DNA of 64,000 bases from Lotus japonicus (Eukaryota; Streptophyta; Magnoliopsida; Fabales; Fabaceae), in assembly GCF_012489685.1 (NCBI RefSeq), contig NC_080043.1, forward strand, positions 34,181,987-34,245,986, written 5' to 3'. Both the position numbers and the translations under genes were made by a program. Shown one piece after another: positions 1 to 11,834 of the stretch; within the stretch, counting starts at the first letter, position 1, and each line of letters begins with the position of its first letter. The notes beneath the pieces are model-generated. The model saw nothing but the letters and a program-made list of their open reading frames with translations. It was not told the DNA's origin and did not search any database.

Positions 1-546
1 TTTTTTCTTTAAAAAGATTAGTGCATGATATAAATTGAAATAAAATAAGTTTAGAAGTAAATTGAATTGAGACTTGAACTACATTGCTCCATAACTATAA
101 TTTATGCATCTATGTATTCTATGTAATGATCGATCCTATATCATGCACACAACAAATCCACTCAAAATAGTTATCCATTTCCATATGGAGCTATAAAATT
201 ATGGAAATCAAATTCATGCTAAAATAATAAGACTTCTTTTTAAGTCTAAGCTAAATAAAACAGCAGCAGAATATTCATGCACAGAGCCAAATTCATCCAT
301 GAAATAAAACCTGAAGGCCACCAAAACCAAATGGCACCTCAGACATTAAAGGGTTAAAGGTTCCCAACATCCAGCAAGATGAGAAAATAATGGCACACAG
401 GCCAAAGTTGTCCAAGAGAAAATTTAAATTACAATCACAAAATCATGGGGGCAGGCATTATAGACAGAGTTCAAAAAAACATGCACCAAAGCTAAACAGC
501 AGCTTTCTCCCCATCCTCAAAACATGCACAACTTTGCAAAAGCAGG
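1..546. other. 3' flank of the Ulp1-like gene, no gene seen
   Basis: This is AT-rich sequence downstream of the minus-strand protease gene. It should include that gene's 3' UTR. I see no reading frame, inverted repeat or RNA gene in it. The left end of any MULE carrying the neighbouring genes is not recognisable here and may lie outside the window. Confidence 0.5.
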
Positions 547-3500
547 TCAATTCTTCCTAGTGAACGCCGACTTAACAAGGGTCCCATAGTTGTCAAAGGA
601 CTTCCTTATCAAGACATCCTGCATCTCGTTGAAAGGGTGGAGAGCAAGCTGCAATGCCAGTGTCAAGCGAGTTCCATTGTTAACCTGCAAAAAAGACATA
701 CATTGATCACAATTCTGTAGCCACTTCTCAAAGCTTCATAGCACAATTGTTAAAGTTTTAGAAAAGTAACCTGAAGATTGTAACCACTTCTCATACTGTC
801 CTTCATCCAACATGCGACCCAAATGCCACAATCATTTCTACATACAAAATTAAGCAACAAAGAGCTTATAATGAGAATTCCCCTCAAATCCTACAATCCC
901 ACATCAAATCCCAACAGTCTAAAATGATAAGGGTTTAGAGGTCAAATGCACTTACGAATTAGCTCTCTGCACTGGCAGTCCTGGTGGTATGACAACCCTA
1001 AACAAGGAGCAGCGTGGCCTTGGAGTTGTTTCAAACTGGTAGAATGTGCTGTCCCTAAGCATGATCTCCATGTAGAGTGCCTGAATGAATGCAGTTTGAA
1101 TTAGTGTAGCTTAAATAATAATCACATGTACATGAATCAGTAAAATGGGAAAAAAATAGATGTGAAGACTTACAACTAACTTAGCATCTGTTATCCTATA
1201 TTCCAGCCTATCAGGTTGAGGGAATGAGTCTAACAAGACTATTTCTTGCTTTTCAAAATCAAAGACAATCAAGTACCAGTGCTCGTTGTTGTCATTCATC
1301 GGCACAAACACCTAACATAATGTCAAAACATTAATTTGATAGATAGATTTGCATAACATAGATAGATAGAACAACTAAATTGGAATTATTGTGAGGTAAC
1401 AAACTTTTGTCAACGTTTCAATCTTTCCCATGAAGGTTCTTTGCTGATGGGTAATCATGCTTCGGGGATGGGTTGTCCAGCCAAGGATGTATTGCTGTCA
1501 ATTAGAAAAGGTCAGGTTTGCTAATGCATGGAATAATATAACCTAAACTAACATTTCTACTGCAGAGGGAAAACTTACAGACAAGTACGTAGGCAAGAAC
1601 CAAGTGGTTTGATTCTTGTTGAAGGCTCTTTCAGAGTAGGTTAACATGCAGGCACTCAAGTTTAGGATCTCTTGATCAAGACACCTTCTGGGCTTCAAGA
1701 ATTGCATAATGCGACGAGTACCATCGACATTATTCAGGATTGGTTTGATAAGTGTCTCCTTGCTGTGTTAGAAAATAATAAATATTAAAAATTTTATACT
1801 AAAAGATATATATTGTAAACGAAAAATTATTAAAGTAATCTACTATCTACCTCTCTGCACTTCCAGCAGTACATCTCTTGAAGATATAACAAGCCACAGC
1901 AGCCTCGATGTAGCTCAGGGACTCTGTCACAGCAGGTCCAAACTGACTAAGCAGCCACTGATTCAAAGACAAATACAGTAGTCATGGTATGCTAAAATTA
2001 AATAATATTCATTGATATATCGAGAGGGTCATAAAGAACTTACAGATGGAATATATAATGGATCAATGGGAGGGACTGGAGTGCACAAAGGAGTGTTGTC
2101 ATTTGGCTTGAATGAAGGAGTTGTTGTCTTGGTGGGATCAATGTCATTTGCCTTAAAGGAAGGGGCAGCTGTCTTGGTGCCCAGTGGAACAGGGTGTATT
2201 GTTTGAAACTCAGATGGAGAGAAAAGCTTTTTCACCAGACCACTTACATCTGTGGGTTTAGCTTTGTCATTTGTTGGGTTTGTCTTGAAGAATTTGTGAA
2301 GGATTTCTTCAGTTGCTGCTGTCCTGAGAGAGTACTTTGGGGTGATAACATATTCAGATCCTGGTGAGACCGGTTTGCCTGGGGTGACTGGATGAGAATT
2401 GATGGTGTACTGGCTGCACCAAGCATTTGTTAAGAACCCAACAGCATGCATGAGCTTGTTGACATCTTCCTTCAATGAAGTCACTGTCTTTAGAACATCC
2501 TGCACATGGTTGTCAGAAATAATGAAAAAAGTTACTGCAGGGTGGCCATAAATAATGAACAATGAATAAGGTGTGAATTGAGTCACAGTCAGACATCATT
2601 ACGAGAGAAATACCACCACTCACCCTCAACCAGAAAAGGAAATTTTCATTTTCTCTCACTCACTCAGTTATGACAAACAAAAGGATGTTATGAAGTTGTG
2701 AGCAAAGGACAAAAATTATCAGCAAATAAAGGTTGGTGCCATGAAGGTTGTCAGCAAAGTACTGTGAAAATGAAGTTATTAGTGCCACATAGGACAACAA
2801 TTAGCCACATGCTTGTGCCACATGACAAAAGTTTGAAAATTTCAGAATGGCACAAAAACTGTGAAGACCAAAAAGTCAGGGAAAAGAATCTGCTTCATAA
2901 GTAAATGACAAACAAGCCACATCTTTATACACAAATGAAGAAAATGAAGAATAAAGGGAATAAATAAGTCAGGGTGCCATGAGTGAGTAATGGTCTTTCA
3001 AAAAAATAAAATAACAGTTGGACAGTGCACACACACATGACCGAAACCCTAAAAGTTGCTTTTGGACACAACACAGTATGTCATATATCAGACAAAAGCG
3101 CATAAGAAAAGAATCAGCGACATAAAATAATCAAAACCCTAAACGAAACCTCCTTTTGACCTTTGCATCAAAAAAACCCTTTTGACTTCGCGTTGGACTT
3201 AACAATAAAATACCAACTTCAGTGATGTGGAAGATTTGTGGTGCATTTGTTGGGTTTATGCCAAAACCACAAATAAAAACTCCAGTTAAAGCAAAATATT
3301 TTGGGTTTAAGACCAAAATCTAAACCGGAACAAAATATACAACAGAAACCCTAAATATTTTCCTTAAAAATCTCTACTTTAACATACCTTTTCACTTGTA
3401 CTTTCCTTCTCCGTACAGATCTCCGGAACAGGCGGTGTGGGTTCATCAGCGTGGGGAACATTGGCTTTCATGTCACACCGGCTTCAGCAACCATTTCATG

Positions 3501-3753
3501 AATGAAAAAAAAGAACACAAATTAGAAAACCACTGTGTTTGATGAAACTAAACCCTAAACAAACAAATGAAACCCAGTTGCGAACAAACCTTGAAGAGAT
3601 GGTAACGATTGACGGCTTCTTCACTGGCCTGTCTGAATGGATTGAAAGGGTAGGGTGGGTGCGATACTTGAAGGGGGATGTGGTGGACTCAACATCTCGA
3701 GTCCTTCTCTTCCTCGTCGTCATTCTCCTCGGGGTGTTTCCTCTTCCAACCAT
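547..3753 (-). CDS. Ulp1/C48-family (SUMO protease-like) cysteine protease, ten exons, apparently intact
   Basis: Exons read on the minus strand are 3753-3590, 3481-3388, 2499-2044, 1957-1851, 1762-1579, 1494-1405, 1311-1174, 1080-956, 837-771 and 684-547. All introns are GT-AG and every junction keeps the frame, giving 520 codons ending in TGA. The first exon is the least certain; an alternative start is the ATG at 3471 (462 aa). The C-terminal third is a C48 peptidase domain: His376 in NEHWYLIVFDF, Asp393 in VLLDS, Gln449 and Cys456 in NDCGIWV, in the order and spacing of Ulp1 enzymes. Residues about 87-238 are a hydrophilic, Pro/Thr-rich linker, and the N-terminus is basic (TRKRRTR). Enzymes of this family remove SUMO or related modifiers; the substrate cannot be told. 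Many plant copies are carried by MULEs, and a FAR1-type gene lies upstream on the same strand, so transposon origin is plausible. Confidence 0.82.
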
Positions 3754-4554
3754 GGCGTTTCCGGCGGTTTTGGTGGTGGGTTTTCTGGAGAGAGGTGGGT
3801 TTCAAAACGTCTAGACACAATTCTAGAGCACCTTTATATAGACCTATCACGCTAGCTGGCATTGTTGACACCAAACGACTGCTTGGTTGATTAAAATTCA
3901 CTAAAGAAAGCATTTGTAACTTGTTGGAATAGAGATAAACTCTTCCCTTTCTGATTCAATGGTACCCTAATTCCAAATCCCAAGAAGTAAGCACTCATGA
4001 CTTTCCCGCGTACCAACACATTGACATTGACAAAAGTAGGGGCACAACTGTCATTTCCGGTCAGGATATAGGGGCATAATGGTTAAAGTAGGCGATATAA
4101 TAGGGGCGAAATCGCCCAAGTGTGGTGATGAATAGGGGCATACTCGCGAATTCAAGTACATGTTTGAACAGCTCATAATGGCCTTTCATATCTTATTTTC
4201 CTTTATTTTCAAAAAATTGCGTTGAAATCACCTAAACCCGCCATTAATTCATTTAAAAACTCAATTACTTAGATAAAAATAATCTATGTGTTGGAAATTA
4301 AAACTAATTTGTTTTTTTAAAGATTGATGCATATATATTGAAAACGAAATAAAAAAATATTAATGGTTAAATACTGAAAAATCATATATTATATGGTGCC
4401 ATATTATATTAATTCAATTAATATTGATTCAATGAATATTGAATCATGAATAAAAAAAATCAATTTTATTCAAATTTAAGAACATATATTTAATTTAAAA
4501 AAAATAACATATATTTATGCACTAAATATTGAAATTATTTAAAATCATAAAATG
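3754..4554. promoter_or_regulatory. Upstream region of the Ulp1-like gene with a four-unit 32-bp periodic motif
   Basis: There is no gene here. The motif AGGGGC occurs at 4038, 4070, 4102 and 4134, exactly 32 bp apart, within degenerate repeats whose other shared bases are weak (GATA/GAT near the end of each unit). The array lies about 285-390 bp upstream of the proposed start codon. It could be a regulatory array or a subterminal repeat of a transposon. The rest (4150-4554) is very AT-rich. Confidence 0.4.
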
Positions 4555-5495
4555 TAAGGTGAGGTTTGCTTTCGGGATCCCTCGGCACTTGTGATCCACA
4601 CTGTAAGGTGAGGTTTGCTTTCGGGATCCCTCGCCACTTGTGAACATCAGGTTTTATTTCGGGATCCCTCGGCACTTGTGAACATCAGGTTTGCTTTCGG
4701 GATCCCTCGACACTTGTGATCCACACCGTAAGGTCAGGTTTGCTTTCGGGATCCCTCGGCACTTGTGATCCACACTGTAAGGTGAGATTTTCTTTCGGGA
4801 TCCCTCGGCACTTGTGAACATCAGGTTTGCTTTCGGGATCCCTCGGCACTTGTGATCCACACCGTAAGGTGAGGTTTGCTTTCGGGATCCCTCGGCACTT
4901 GTGAACATCAGGTTTTATTTCGGGATCCCTCGGCACTTGTGAACATCAGGTTTGCTTTCGGGATCCCTCGACACTTGTGATCCACACCGTAAGGTCAGGT
5001 TTGCTTTCGGGATCCCTCGGCACTTGTGAACATCAGGTTTGCTTTCGGGATCCCTCGGCACTTGTGATCCACACTGTAAGGTGAGATTTTCTTTCGGGAT
5101 CCCTCGGCACTTGTGAACATCAGGTTTGCTTTCGGGATCCCTCGGCACTTGTAAACATCAGGTTTGCTTTCGGGATCCCTCGGCACTTGTGAACCACACC
5201 GTAAGGTCATGTTTGCTTTCGGGATCCCTCGGCACCTGTGATCCACACTGTAAGGTGAGATTTTCTTTCGGGATCCCTCGGCACTTGTGAACATCAGGTT
5301 TTCTTTCGGGATCCCTCGACACTTGTGAACATCAGGTTTGCTTTCGGGATCCCTCGGCACTTGTGATCCACACTGTAAGGTGAGATTTTCTTTTGGGATC
5401 CCTCGGCACTTGTGAACATCAGGTTTGCTTTCGGGATCCCTCGGCACTTGTGATCCACACCGTAAGGTGAGGTTTGCTTTCGGGATCTTTCGACA
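4555..5495. repeat. Minisatellite of about 22 units, mixed long and short forms
   Basis: The core GCTTTCGGGATCCCTCGGCA recurs about 22 times. Two unit types alternate irregularly: a long one of roughly 50 bp, with a tail reading GATCCACACYGTAAGGTGAG, and a short one of roughly 38 bp, with the tail GAACATCAG. The last unit (near 5485) is degenerate. Long minus-strand open frames across the array are by-products of the repeat and are not genes. Such arrays are common in the non-coding parts of plant LTR elements and MULEs; the owner is not clear. Confidence 0.9.
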
Positions 5496-6095
5496 TTTTC
5501 ACCAAATTTTTCCCTCTTGGTTTATATCACAAAACCATACCAATTCTCTCTAAGAACTTCATAATCACTTTACTGGAAGTCCAAGGATGGATTCTGGAAA
5601 GTTTGTCATCATTCTGAGGTCGAATGGACACTTTCTGGGTTTGCGTTCATGTCTGGTTCATGCCTATGCATTTTCCGGCGAGTTGGCCGGAAAATCCATG
5701 CAATAAAACGTGTTTTCCTCCGTAATCCGACCTTCAAATTAGATGGTTACAAGGCCTACGTCCTTCTGGAAGAGAGGACATCTCAACCATGTGCCCAAGT
5801 CCGACCATCCCGCACCTTCGCCGCCTCCGGTCATCTTCTCCGGCGGGACCTTCGCCGGAAAATTCACAACGCCCATAATTTTACAGAGAATCTTTTCTGC
5901 AAGATCTTGGCCTTCTGAGCTAATTTCTAACATCAGATTCATCATTACATGTTTAAAAACGTGACTTATCTTACTCACATGAATTGCAACCTCTTGAATA
6001 ATGTGTGTGCCATCGGAAACCGTATTCTGTATAAGGTGAATTAAAGCCTGTTGAATATAAATGTACAAAATGCAAAGTTCACAATTCCATTTGTT
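5496..6095. other. No assignable gene; possible transposon-derived sequence
   Basis: Overlapping short frames occur on both strands (plus 5649-5918 and 5743-5964, minus 5739-6068), but none shows a recognised motif, conserved splice sites or a partner exon. The GC-rich piece at 5740-5880 looks like non-coding or decayed element sequence. I assign no function. Confidence 0.4.
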
Positions 6096-6097
6096 CG

Positions 6098-6180
6098 GCC
6101 TAGCGGGAGATGTTTCCCCAATTTTGTCTCATGACCCGGGATCGAATCTCAACTCCCGTAATTGCGTATTTTTTTTTAGG
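6098..6180 (+). repeat. tRNA-derived SINE-like sequence
   Basis: An A-box-like TCGGCCTAGCGGG is followed about 45 bp later by a B-box-like GGGATCGAATCTC, and the piece ends in a T-rich run. This is the layout of an internal RNA polymerase III promoter in tRNA-related SINEs. No cloverleaf can be drawn, so it is not called as a tRNA gene. No target duplication was found. Confidence 0.4.
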
Positions 6181-6261
6181 TCTATGCAAATTTTATTTTA
6201 TTATATTCAATAACCAACTTAATAATAATAATATATTAAATGCATAGGAGAACAACAAATG

Positions 6262-6345
6262 TGATTGGCCCCAGTGGTTGATGCAACATCTTCTATGTCC
6301 CATGTCCAGGGATCGAATCCAAATTACATATCAAGATAATAATAA
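6262..6345 (+). repeat. Second SINE-like sequence
   Basis: TGGCCCCAGTGG (A-box-like) and GGGATCGAATCC (B-box-like) are separated by about 30 bp and followed by an AT-rich tail. It resembles the preceding unit in plan but not closely in sequence. It lies just downstream of the last exon of the FAR1-like gene. Confidence 0.4.
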
Positions 6346-6510
6346 TTGTCCTAAACAAAAACACAACATAGTGCACATTAAAGTGTCTACACCAGATGCT
6401 ATTAGCTAACAACATTGTCGTTAATCAATCCACAAACTACCACAACCTAAACAAAAGTCTATCAAAGTGTCTTCACCATCTACTCCTCCACAACTTCATC
6501 CCCAACAACA

Positions 6511-9371
6511 TCAATCTTCTCCACTGCTTTCACTAACATAAATGCGTGCAGCCTTGGCCCTCCGCTCAACTTCATTTAAGTAACCCACAAACTGTGTCAA
6601 AATAATAGTTTAGTTACAAAATTTTAAAACATAATCTTGGTGGACAATATTTAATCCCTTACATGAACACATTCACACTTACATTTGGGACTTGGGTAGA
6701 AGATCCAGGTTCACATATGCGAATCCCAGAGTATGATGGCAAATTTTGACATTGAGGAAATTGAGGGAACATAGTGAACCCATCCATGTTGTTCATTCCA
6801 GGATGAAAAAAGTCCTGAGTCATAGGAGTCATAAAAGGATAATCCAAATCTTGAGAATAAGCTTCATTATCAATCTGATCCTGTAAAGCAGAGTTACATC
6901 TCAAATGCTCATGCTATTAACATATAATCTACTGAACAAAAAGGAATGGCACAAGGATAATTACCTTGCCTTTTCCTTTGCCTTTTCCACCAACTTTAGG
7001 CATTGTTACATTATATGGCAATACCTCATCAACCTACACACACAAATCAATTTAAATCACTGCTAAAATGAAGTAGGGTAGAAAAAATATTATAGTTTAA
7101 GAACTCAGAATGTATACTTACATCATCAAGCTCCATAGATGAATCACTCATATCAGCAGCGTGTGAACCAACTCCTTGACCCTCACGCATGTCCGGGCAT
7201 GTACGAATTGTATGACCAGGCATTCTGCATCTTGAGCATAACCTTGTCTTCTTCCCACCTTTCTTCTTCCGGCCCTTTGTGATCACCACAGCGAGATCAC
7301 CAATCAAGAATGGTCCAGTGCGGATGGTTTTGTTTCCCACCCTACGCCTTTGAACACTGTCAGCCAACTTATATATGTCCTGCAAGACTTGAGAGAAATC
7401 ATTCACATTCTCACAAGCTATTTCACTTAGTATGTTGCAAGCAGCAGAAAGCACACCCCTCCTTAACATCGCCAATTTCTTTGAATCATTGCCAGTAATA
7501 GTGTCATTAATCTGATTCATGTAGTCCACCTTAGCCGTCCTTGACCACCGTTTACAAATAAGACTATCAGGAACTTCAGCCAGTCTCTCATTTCTCATTG
7601 CACATATCATGTGAGAACAAGGAATTCCATAATACTCAAAGTGACCACAATCACACACAAACTTTGAAGAATTCTTGTCATATAACACCACATACTCACG
7701 CCTTTCATACAAAGCCTTGTTCATCTTCACCATCACCACATCATTGACCTCAGTCCTTTGGATAATATTTAAGCCACCCACATATTGAATCTGAGTTTTA
7801 ACTTCATTGAACATGCTCCTTGTCAATTTATGGGAGAAACCTCGCTCAATATAACCAAGGGAAGTAGTGGGCAAAGGTTCTGTATACATTGTGTTAAAAT
7901 CAGCAACTAACTCATTGTGTCGGTACTCCTTCACAGCCCTCTCAAAATTATGAATGAAATCAATCAAACTGTTTTTACATTGAACATAGCTCTTGATGAA
8001 TGAATTGATCCCTTCACACATTGACGTGGTTCTTATGCCTGCAAAGAATTTGTCCCTCATAAATGCAGTTGCCCACATTTCTTTCATCCCATACATTCTT
8101 GTCAACCACTCATCATCACCAAATCCATACTTCTCCATAACCTTAGCCCAAACACGGTCAAATCTATCCGGATTGAAGTTGCCATAAATCAGAACTTTAA
8201 AATCATCCAAAAAGTCTGAATTCTTAAGTTTCTGTAGCGCTTTTTGTTGAATATGCCAACCACACAACCTGTGACGAGCATTAGGAAAGACACAACTTAT
8301 TGCTTCTTTCATTGATAAATCACTATCTGTAACAACACCTTTCGGGTGCTTCTGAAACATACACTCAGCAAATGTCTCCAAAACCCACTTATAAGTCTCG
8401 ATCGACTCATCCGTAACCAAAGCACAAGCAAAAACTGTTGTCTGCCCATGATGATTGTAGCCACAGAAAATCACAAGAGGCTTATTATACTTGTTCCTCT
8501 TATAGGTGCTGTCAAAGGCAATTACATCGCCAAAAGCATGGTAATCCACTCTGCTCACTCCATCACTCCAAAATAAGTCTTTGAGATTTTCATCTTCAGT
8601 TTTAGTATACTTGGAGAAAAACATTGGATCACCCTCAGCCTTGGCCTGAAAATATGACAAAGCAGCTACTGCATCTCCGTTTCCTACCCTTATCCGCTTA
8701 TCCTTATCAATGTGATTGAACAAATCCTTCTTCGTAAAACCCAATGCCTCATGACTACCTTTCTGCCCCAGCATCAAGCCCATTATGTTGCAAGTCCTCA
8801 CCCCATGTAGCTTTAGGCTATTAATCTGAGCCTTGTCAGAATCATTGAGGTGCCGAAAGGAAGAAATCAAGTGGACTTTATCCACAGGTGCCAGAACATG
8901 GTTGTGATTCTTGACAAAGTAAGCAACTTTCCACTTACCTGAGTTGCTTTCAAAGCGAACACGGAAGCGAGCTGGACATGACACCCTGGTAATTCCTTTT
9001 GAAACTCTAACCCGGTCCCTCCGCTGCACGTATTTTCTATGCCTCACCCCCTCTTTGCTGCATACCAGTTGACGAGTAACAATGTAACCGTTAGCAGAAC
9101 GATAGACATTGTCTTTCCTTACACCAAAACCATAACACTGACCATATCTTTCATAGAACTTAATCGCATCCTCTTCAGAATCAAATTCCATACCCATTAT
9201 ATCATCTTCTGTCAAATCTAATATGCTCTTCTCATACACAGCACCATCATCGTCCTCATCCTCCACTCCAGTAGAACCACCATTTTCCTCAGATAATTCA
9301 TGCCCATTGTTACCTAAACTGACATGGGCTTCTTCCTCTCCATTTTCACCGGATTGTACATTACTTTCCAT
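6511..9371 (-). CDS. FAR1/FHY3-related (FRS) protein with MULE transposase domain, four exons, intact
   Basis: Exons are 9371-7122, 7033-6965, 6880-6683 and 6591-6511, all GT-AG and all in phase 0, giving 865 aa and a TGA stop. Domains in order: acidic N-terminus; FAR1 DNA-binding domain (residues about 62-168); MULE transposase domain with Asp287 in AFDSTY, Asp349 in VTDSDLSM and Glu453 in MCEGIN (DDE triad), plus CGWH at 370-373; SWIM zinc finger (CDC at 573-575, CSH at 585-587); and a C-terminal CX2CX4HX4C knuckle at 712-725. Exon 2 is Lys/Gly-rich and may help nuclear targeting. FAR1-family proteins are either plant transcription factors tamed from Mutator-like transposases or active MULE transposases. 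The complete DDE triad and the SWIM and knuckle motifs leave both open. The start is the first ATG of a long frame with stops upstream. Confidence 0.88.
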
Positions 9372-10202
9372 TACCTAACCAACTTCAGAATGGTACATTT
9401 TCAGATCCAAAAAATCGAAGCTATACTAAATCAACACAACAAACACAACCTAAATTCACCATTTGAGAAAGGCCTAAACTTGGAAAACCCATAAATCGAA
9501 AGAAACACACACAAATACTAAATAAAGAGGAGAAGGACTTACAGTAACACAAAACAAGAGCTTAGAACCCTAAATGTCGAATTCCGAAAGAAACTCACAA
9601 ACAAACACTTCAAATAGCTTCAGGAGCTAACCAACAAGCCTTCGCTGCTTACAGTGGAGCCTTCGCCGCCGTTGTCGCCTTCACTGCCATAATCGCCTTC
9701 ACCGCCGTGCACTCTTTGTTCTGCTCCCTCCAAAGGTGACAACCCACTTCAATTTCCCTCTCAAAAGTTCAAAGCCTCGAAATGTGTTAACCACAGGGGG
9801 ACCCACATGGGTTCACTAACCTTAACTCAACTTGGATATAATAATAATGAATAATAAATATGTCTTTTTCTTATATTTTTGGAAAATGTTAAAAATTGAA
9901 ACAAATATTTAAATACGGTACCAGGTGTCGATCCCCCATTGGTACACGTCATAACTCGTCAGTCGTGTACCATACATTGGGGGTATGGTAGAATCCGCCA
10001 TTTATTTTTTAGATCTAGAGTAGTTGCAATTAACATTAACAGAAGATAACTTTCAAAAAAAAAAGTTATTAACCTAGAAGATATCTAGTTAAGATTTTGC
10101 TTCCTGTGTGTGTTCCTCCTCTTTGATTAATGCAATTCAGTTTTAAAATAGGATATTCTTTCGATTTGTTTTCAAATTAGAAAAATAACACTTATTTTTA
10201 AA
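9372..10202. other. Upstream region of the FAR1-like gene; imperfect hairpin near 9915-10005
   Basis: 9372-9780 is the likely promoter and 5' UTR: the TCGCCGCC-type repeats near 9660-9710 resemble a leader, and a minus-strand GTAAG donor at 9537-9541 hints at a 5' UTR intron. At about 9915-10005 an imperfect inverted repeat (ATTGGTACACG against CGTGTACCATACATT) forms a hairpin of unknown origin. The remainder is AT-rich with nothing recognisable. Confidence 0.4.
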
Positions 10203-10387
10203 GGGTTGTCTAAATGACCGATGATAAAGTTTGGGTTAAATAACTCATCATCCAATCACATTGAAGATAAGTAAGTTGAAATTTCTATATTTTATTTATT
10301 AATTTATTTCAAACTCATTTATCTCTAATGTGATTGGAATGATGAGTTATTTAACCCAAACTTTATCACGAGTCATTTAGACAACCC
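10203..10387. mobile_element. Palindromic MITE with long TIRs
   Basis: The sequence starts GGGTTGTCTAAATGACC and ends with its near-complement. The arms pair over about 60 bp (GATAAAGTTTGGGTTAAATA on both arms), leaving a short AT-rich loop. Its 185 bp and absence of coding capacity fit a fold-back MITE. A clean target duplication could not be fixed because the flanks are A/T-rich, so the superfamily is open. Confidence 0.65.
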
Positions 10388-10948
10388 ATTTTAAAATAAG
10401 GTAGGTAGGTAAAAGCATTTAAAAAAAAAGGTAGGTAGATAAAAGAGTTGTATTATGTATAAGACCCTAATAGGACCAGAGCAGGATAAACCGTAGACCT
10501 ATATTATGTTTGGGAAACTTTGATATAAATTAAATAGCGACAAATGATTGAGCTTAAAAAAAATATATTTTTTTAAAATATATATATTTATTAATTTTTT
10601 CTATTATTATAAGTGAGGCAAGCACATTAGACACAACTCCTCTCCAATTCCTTCACCGCTTGGCTATCGAAACCCGCAAAATTTACCCCAGAAGCTTACC
10701 TAGTAGCAGAGCTCTTTTATCTCTGGTTAGATAGGGCCTTGTTTCAGTGTGTGCGTTGCTATCTTGGCTGGTTTGGTTAGCACTGTTGGAACCGTTGCCA
10801 GATGGGAATGCTGGAAAATGGGAGCCAGATTGTGAGGTTACCGAAGATAAGGGGGGCAGATCGAAAAGGGAAGCATTGACTGGGAACCAATAGGATTTTC
10901 TCAGTCTTTCTCTACCTCTCTTTTATGTAAGCAGCGAAGGTTCAAGGG
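10388..10948. other. No gene seen
   Basis: AT-rich sequence to about 10615, then a more GC-balanced stretch (10616-10948) that looks exon-like but has no sustained frame or recognised motif on either strand. Confidence 0.35.
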
Positions 10949-11834
10949 TGTAACACCCTCTAAACCCCGCATAAATATTATAGGTTAAATCAGAGTAAAA
11001 TGCATAACACAGAGGGTGTCACACTTATTCTCCAAAACCATAAATGAAAACACATGTCATGCTCATAATAAATATATAAATTCCAAACTTTAGTGTCATA
11101 ACATCATATGCATAGCACAACAGATTTATTTTTCAACTCCAAAATAAAACATAATCCAAGAATAAATAAAGAGAGTGCTCATAAAATAACTCTTAACATC
11201 AAGGTACAAACTAAGCGTTTCCCCGGTGTTACATAATAGAGCATGACCCCCATAACTAAACCACCTATAAAATACTAGCTCCTGCAACTAACCCTCGCGA
11301 GAAGCTCCACTATACTTGGTACCTGAGCGATGTCGCATATAACATCATTCCAACAGAAGGGTGAGAACTCATATCATATGGATAAACATAATAATAAATA
11401 ATGTAAAAGCTTATCTATGTTCCACATAAATTCTTCACACTTCACTAACAAATAATAAATTATGTAATTTAATATAATCAATCAATTTCACGGTTATGAC
11501 AACATGACAATACTTCATAATTCATAGCATCAAGTAAGCAAATATTATTGTCTTCAATTACCACAACTTCAAATCTCAAAAAATATCACAATCATCATTA
11601 ATTAGCATCAACAACTCCCTAACACATATGACTCAAGTGAGACTCGTGCAAATGCCTTTGGTACCAAAGTTGTTATCCTTAGTGGTATCACTGCTAACTC
11701 CTCCAATTCTCAAATTTTGATTTCTCTCTTTATATTTCACTCCTAACCCTAAAATAGTCTTATAATGGGCCCCACTCCCAACTACTCACTTAATTATCTA
11801 ATAAAATCACTTAATCACCTTATTATATAATAAA
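10949..11834 (-). mobile_element. Remnant of a gypsy-type LTR, minus orientation
   Basis: The piece opens with TGTAACACCCTC, the complement of the GGGTGTTACA end seen in the chromovirus LTR family of this window, and contains LTR-like text such as GCTCCACTATACTTGGTACC. There is no matching partner and no coding sequence. It appears to stop where the Helitron-helicase scrap begins, so it is truncated or only partly recognisable. Confidence 0.45.

Noticed and set aside
4654..5447. Several minus-strand open frames giving MPRDPESKPDVHKCRG-type repeated proteins
   Set aside because: They are translations of the minisatellite in different frames, with no splice sites or unique sequence; repeat artefacts.
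4555..5495. CRISPR-like regular repeats
   Set aside because: Units are direct tandem repeats without unique spacers, in a plant genome; a minisatellite.
6098..6345. tRNA genes suggested by A- and B-box motifs
   Set aside because: No acceptor stem or anticodon arm can be folded; better explained as SINE relics.
7310..9221. Plus-strand frames across the FAR1-like gene
   Set aside because: Shadows of the minus-strand exons; no independent signal.
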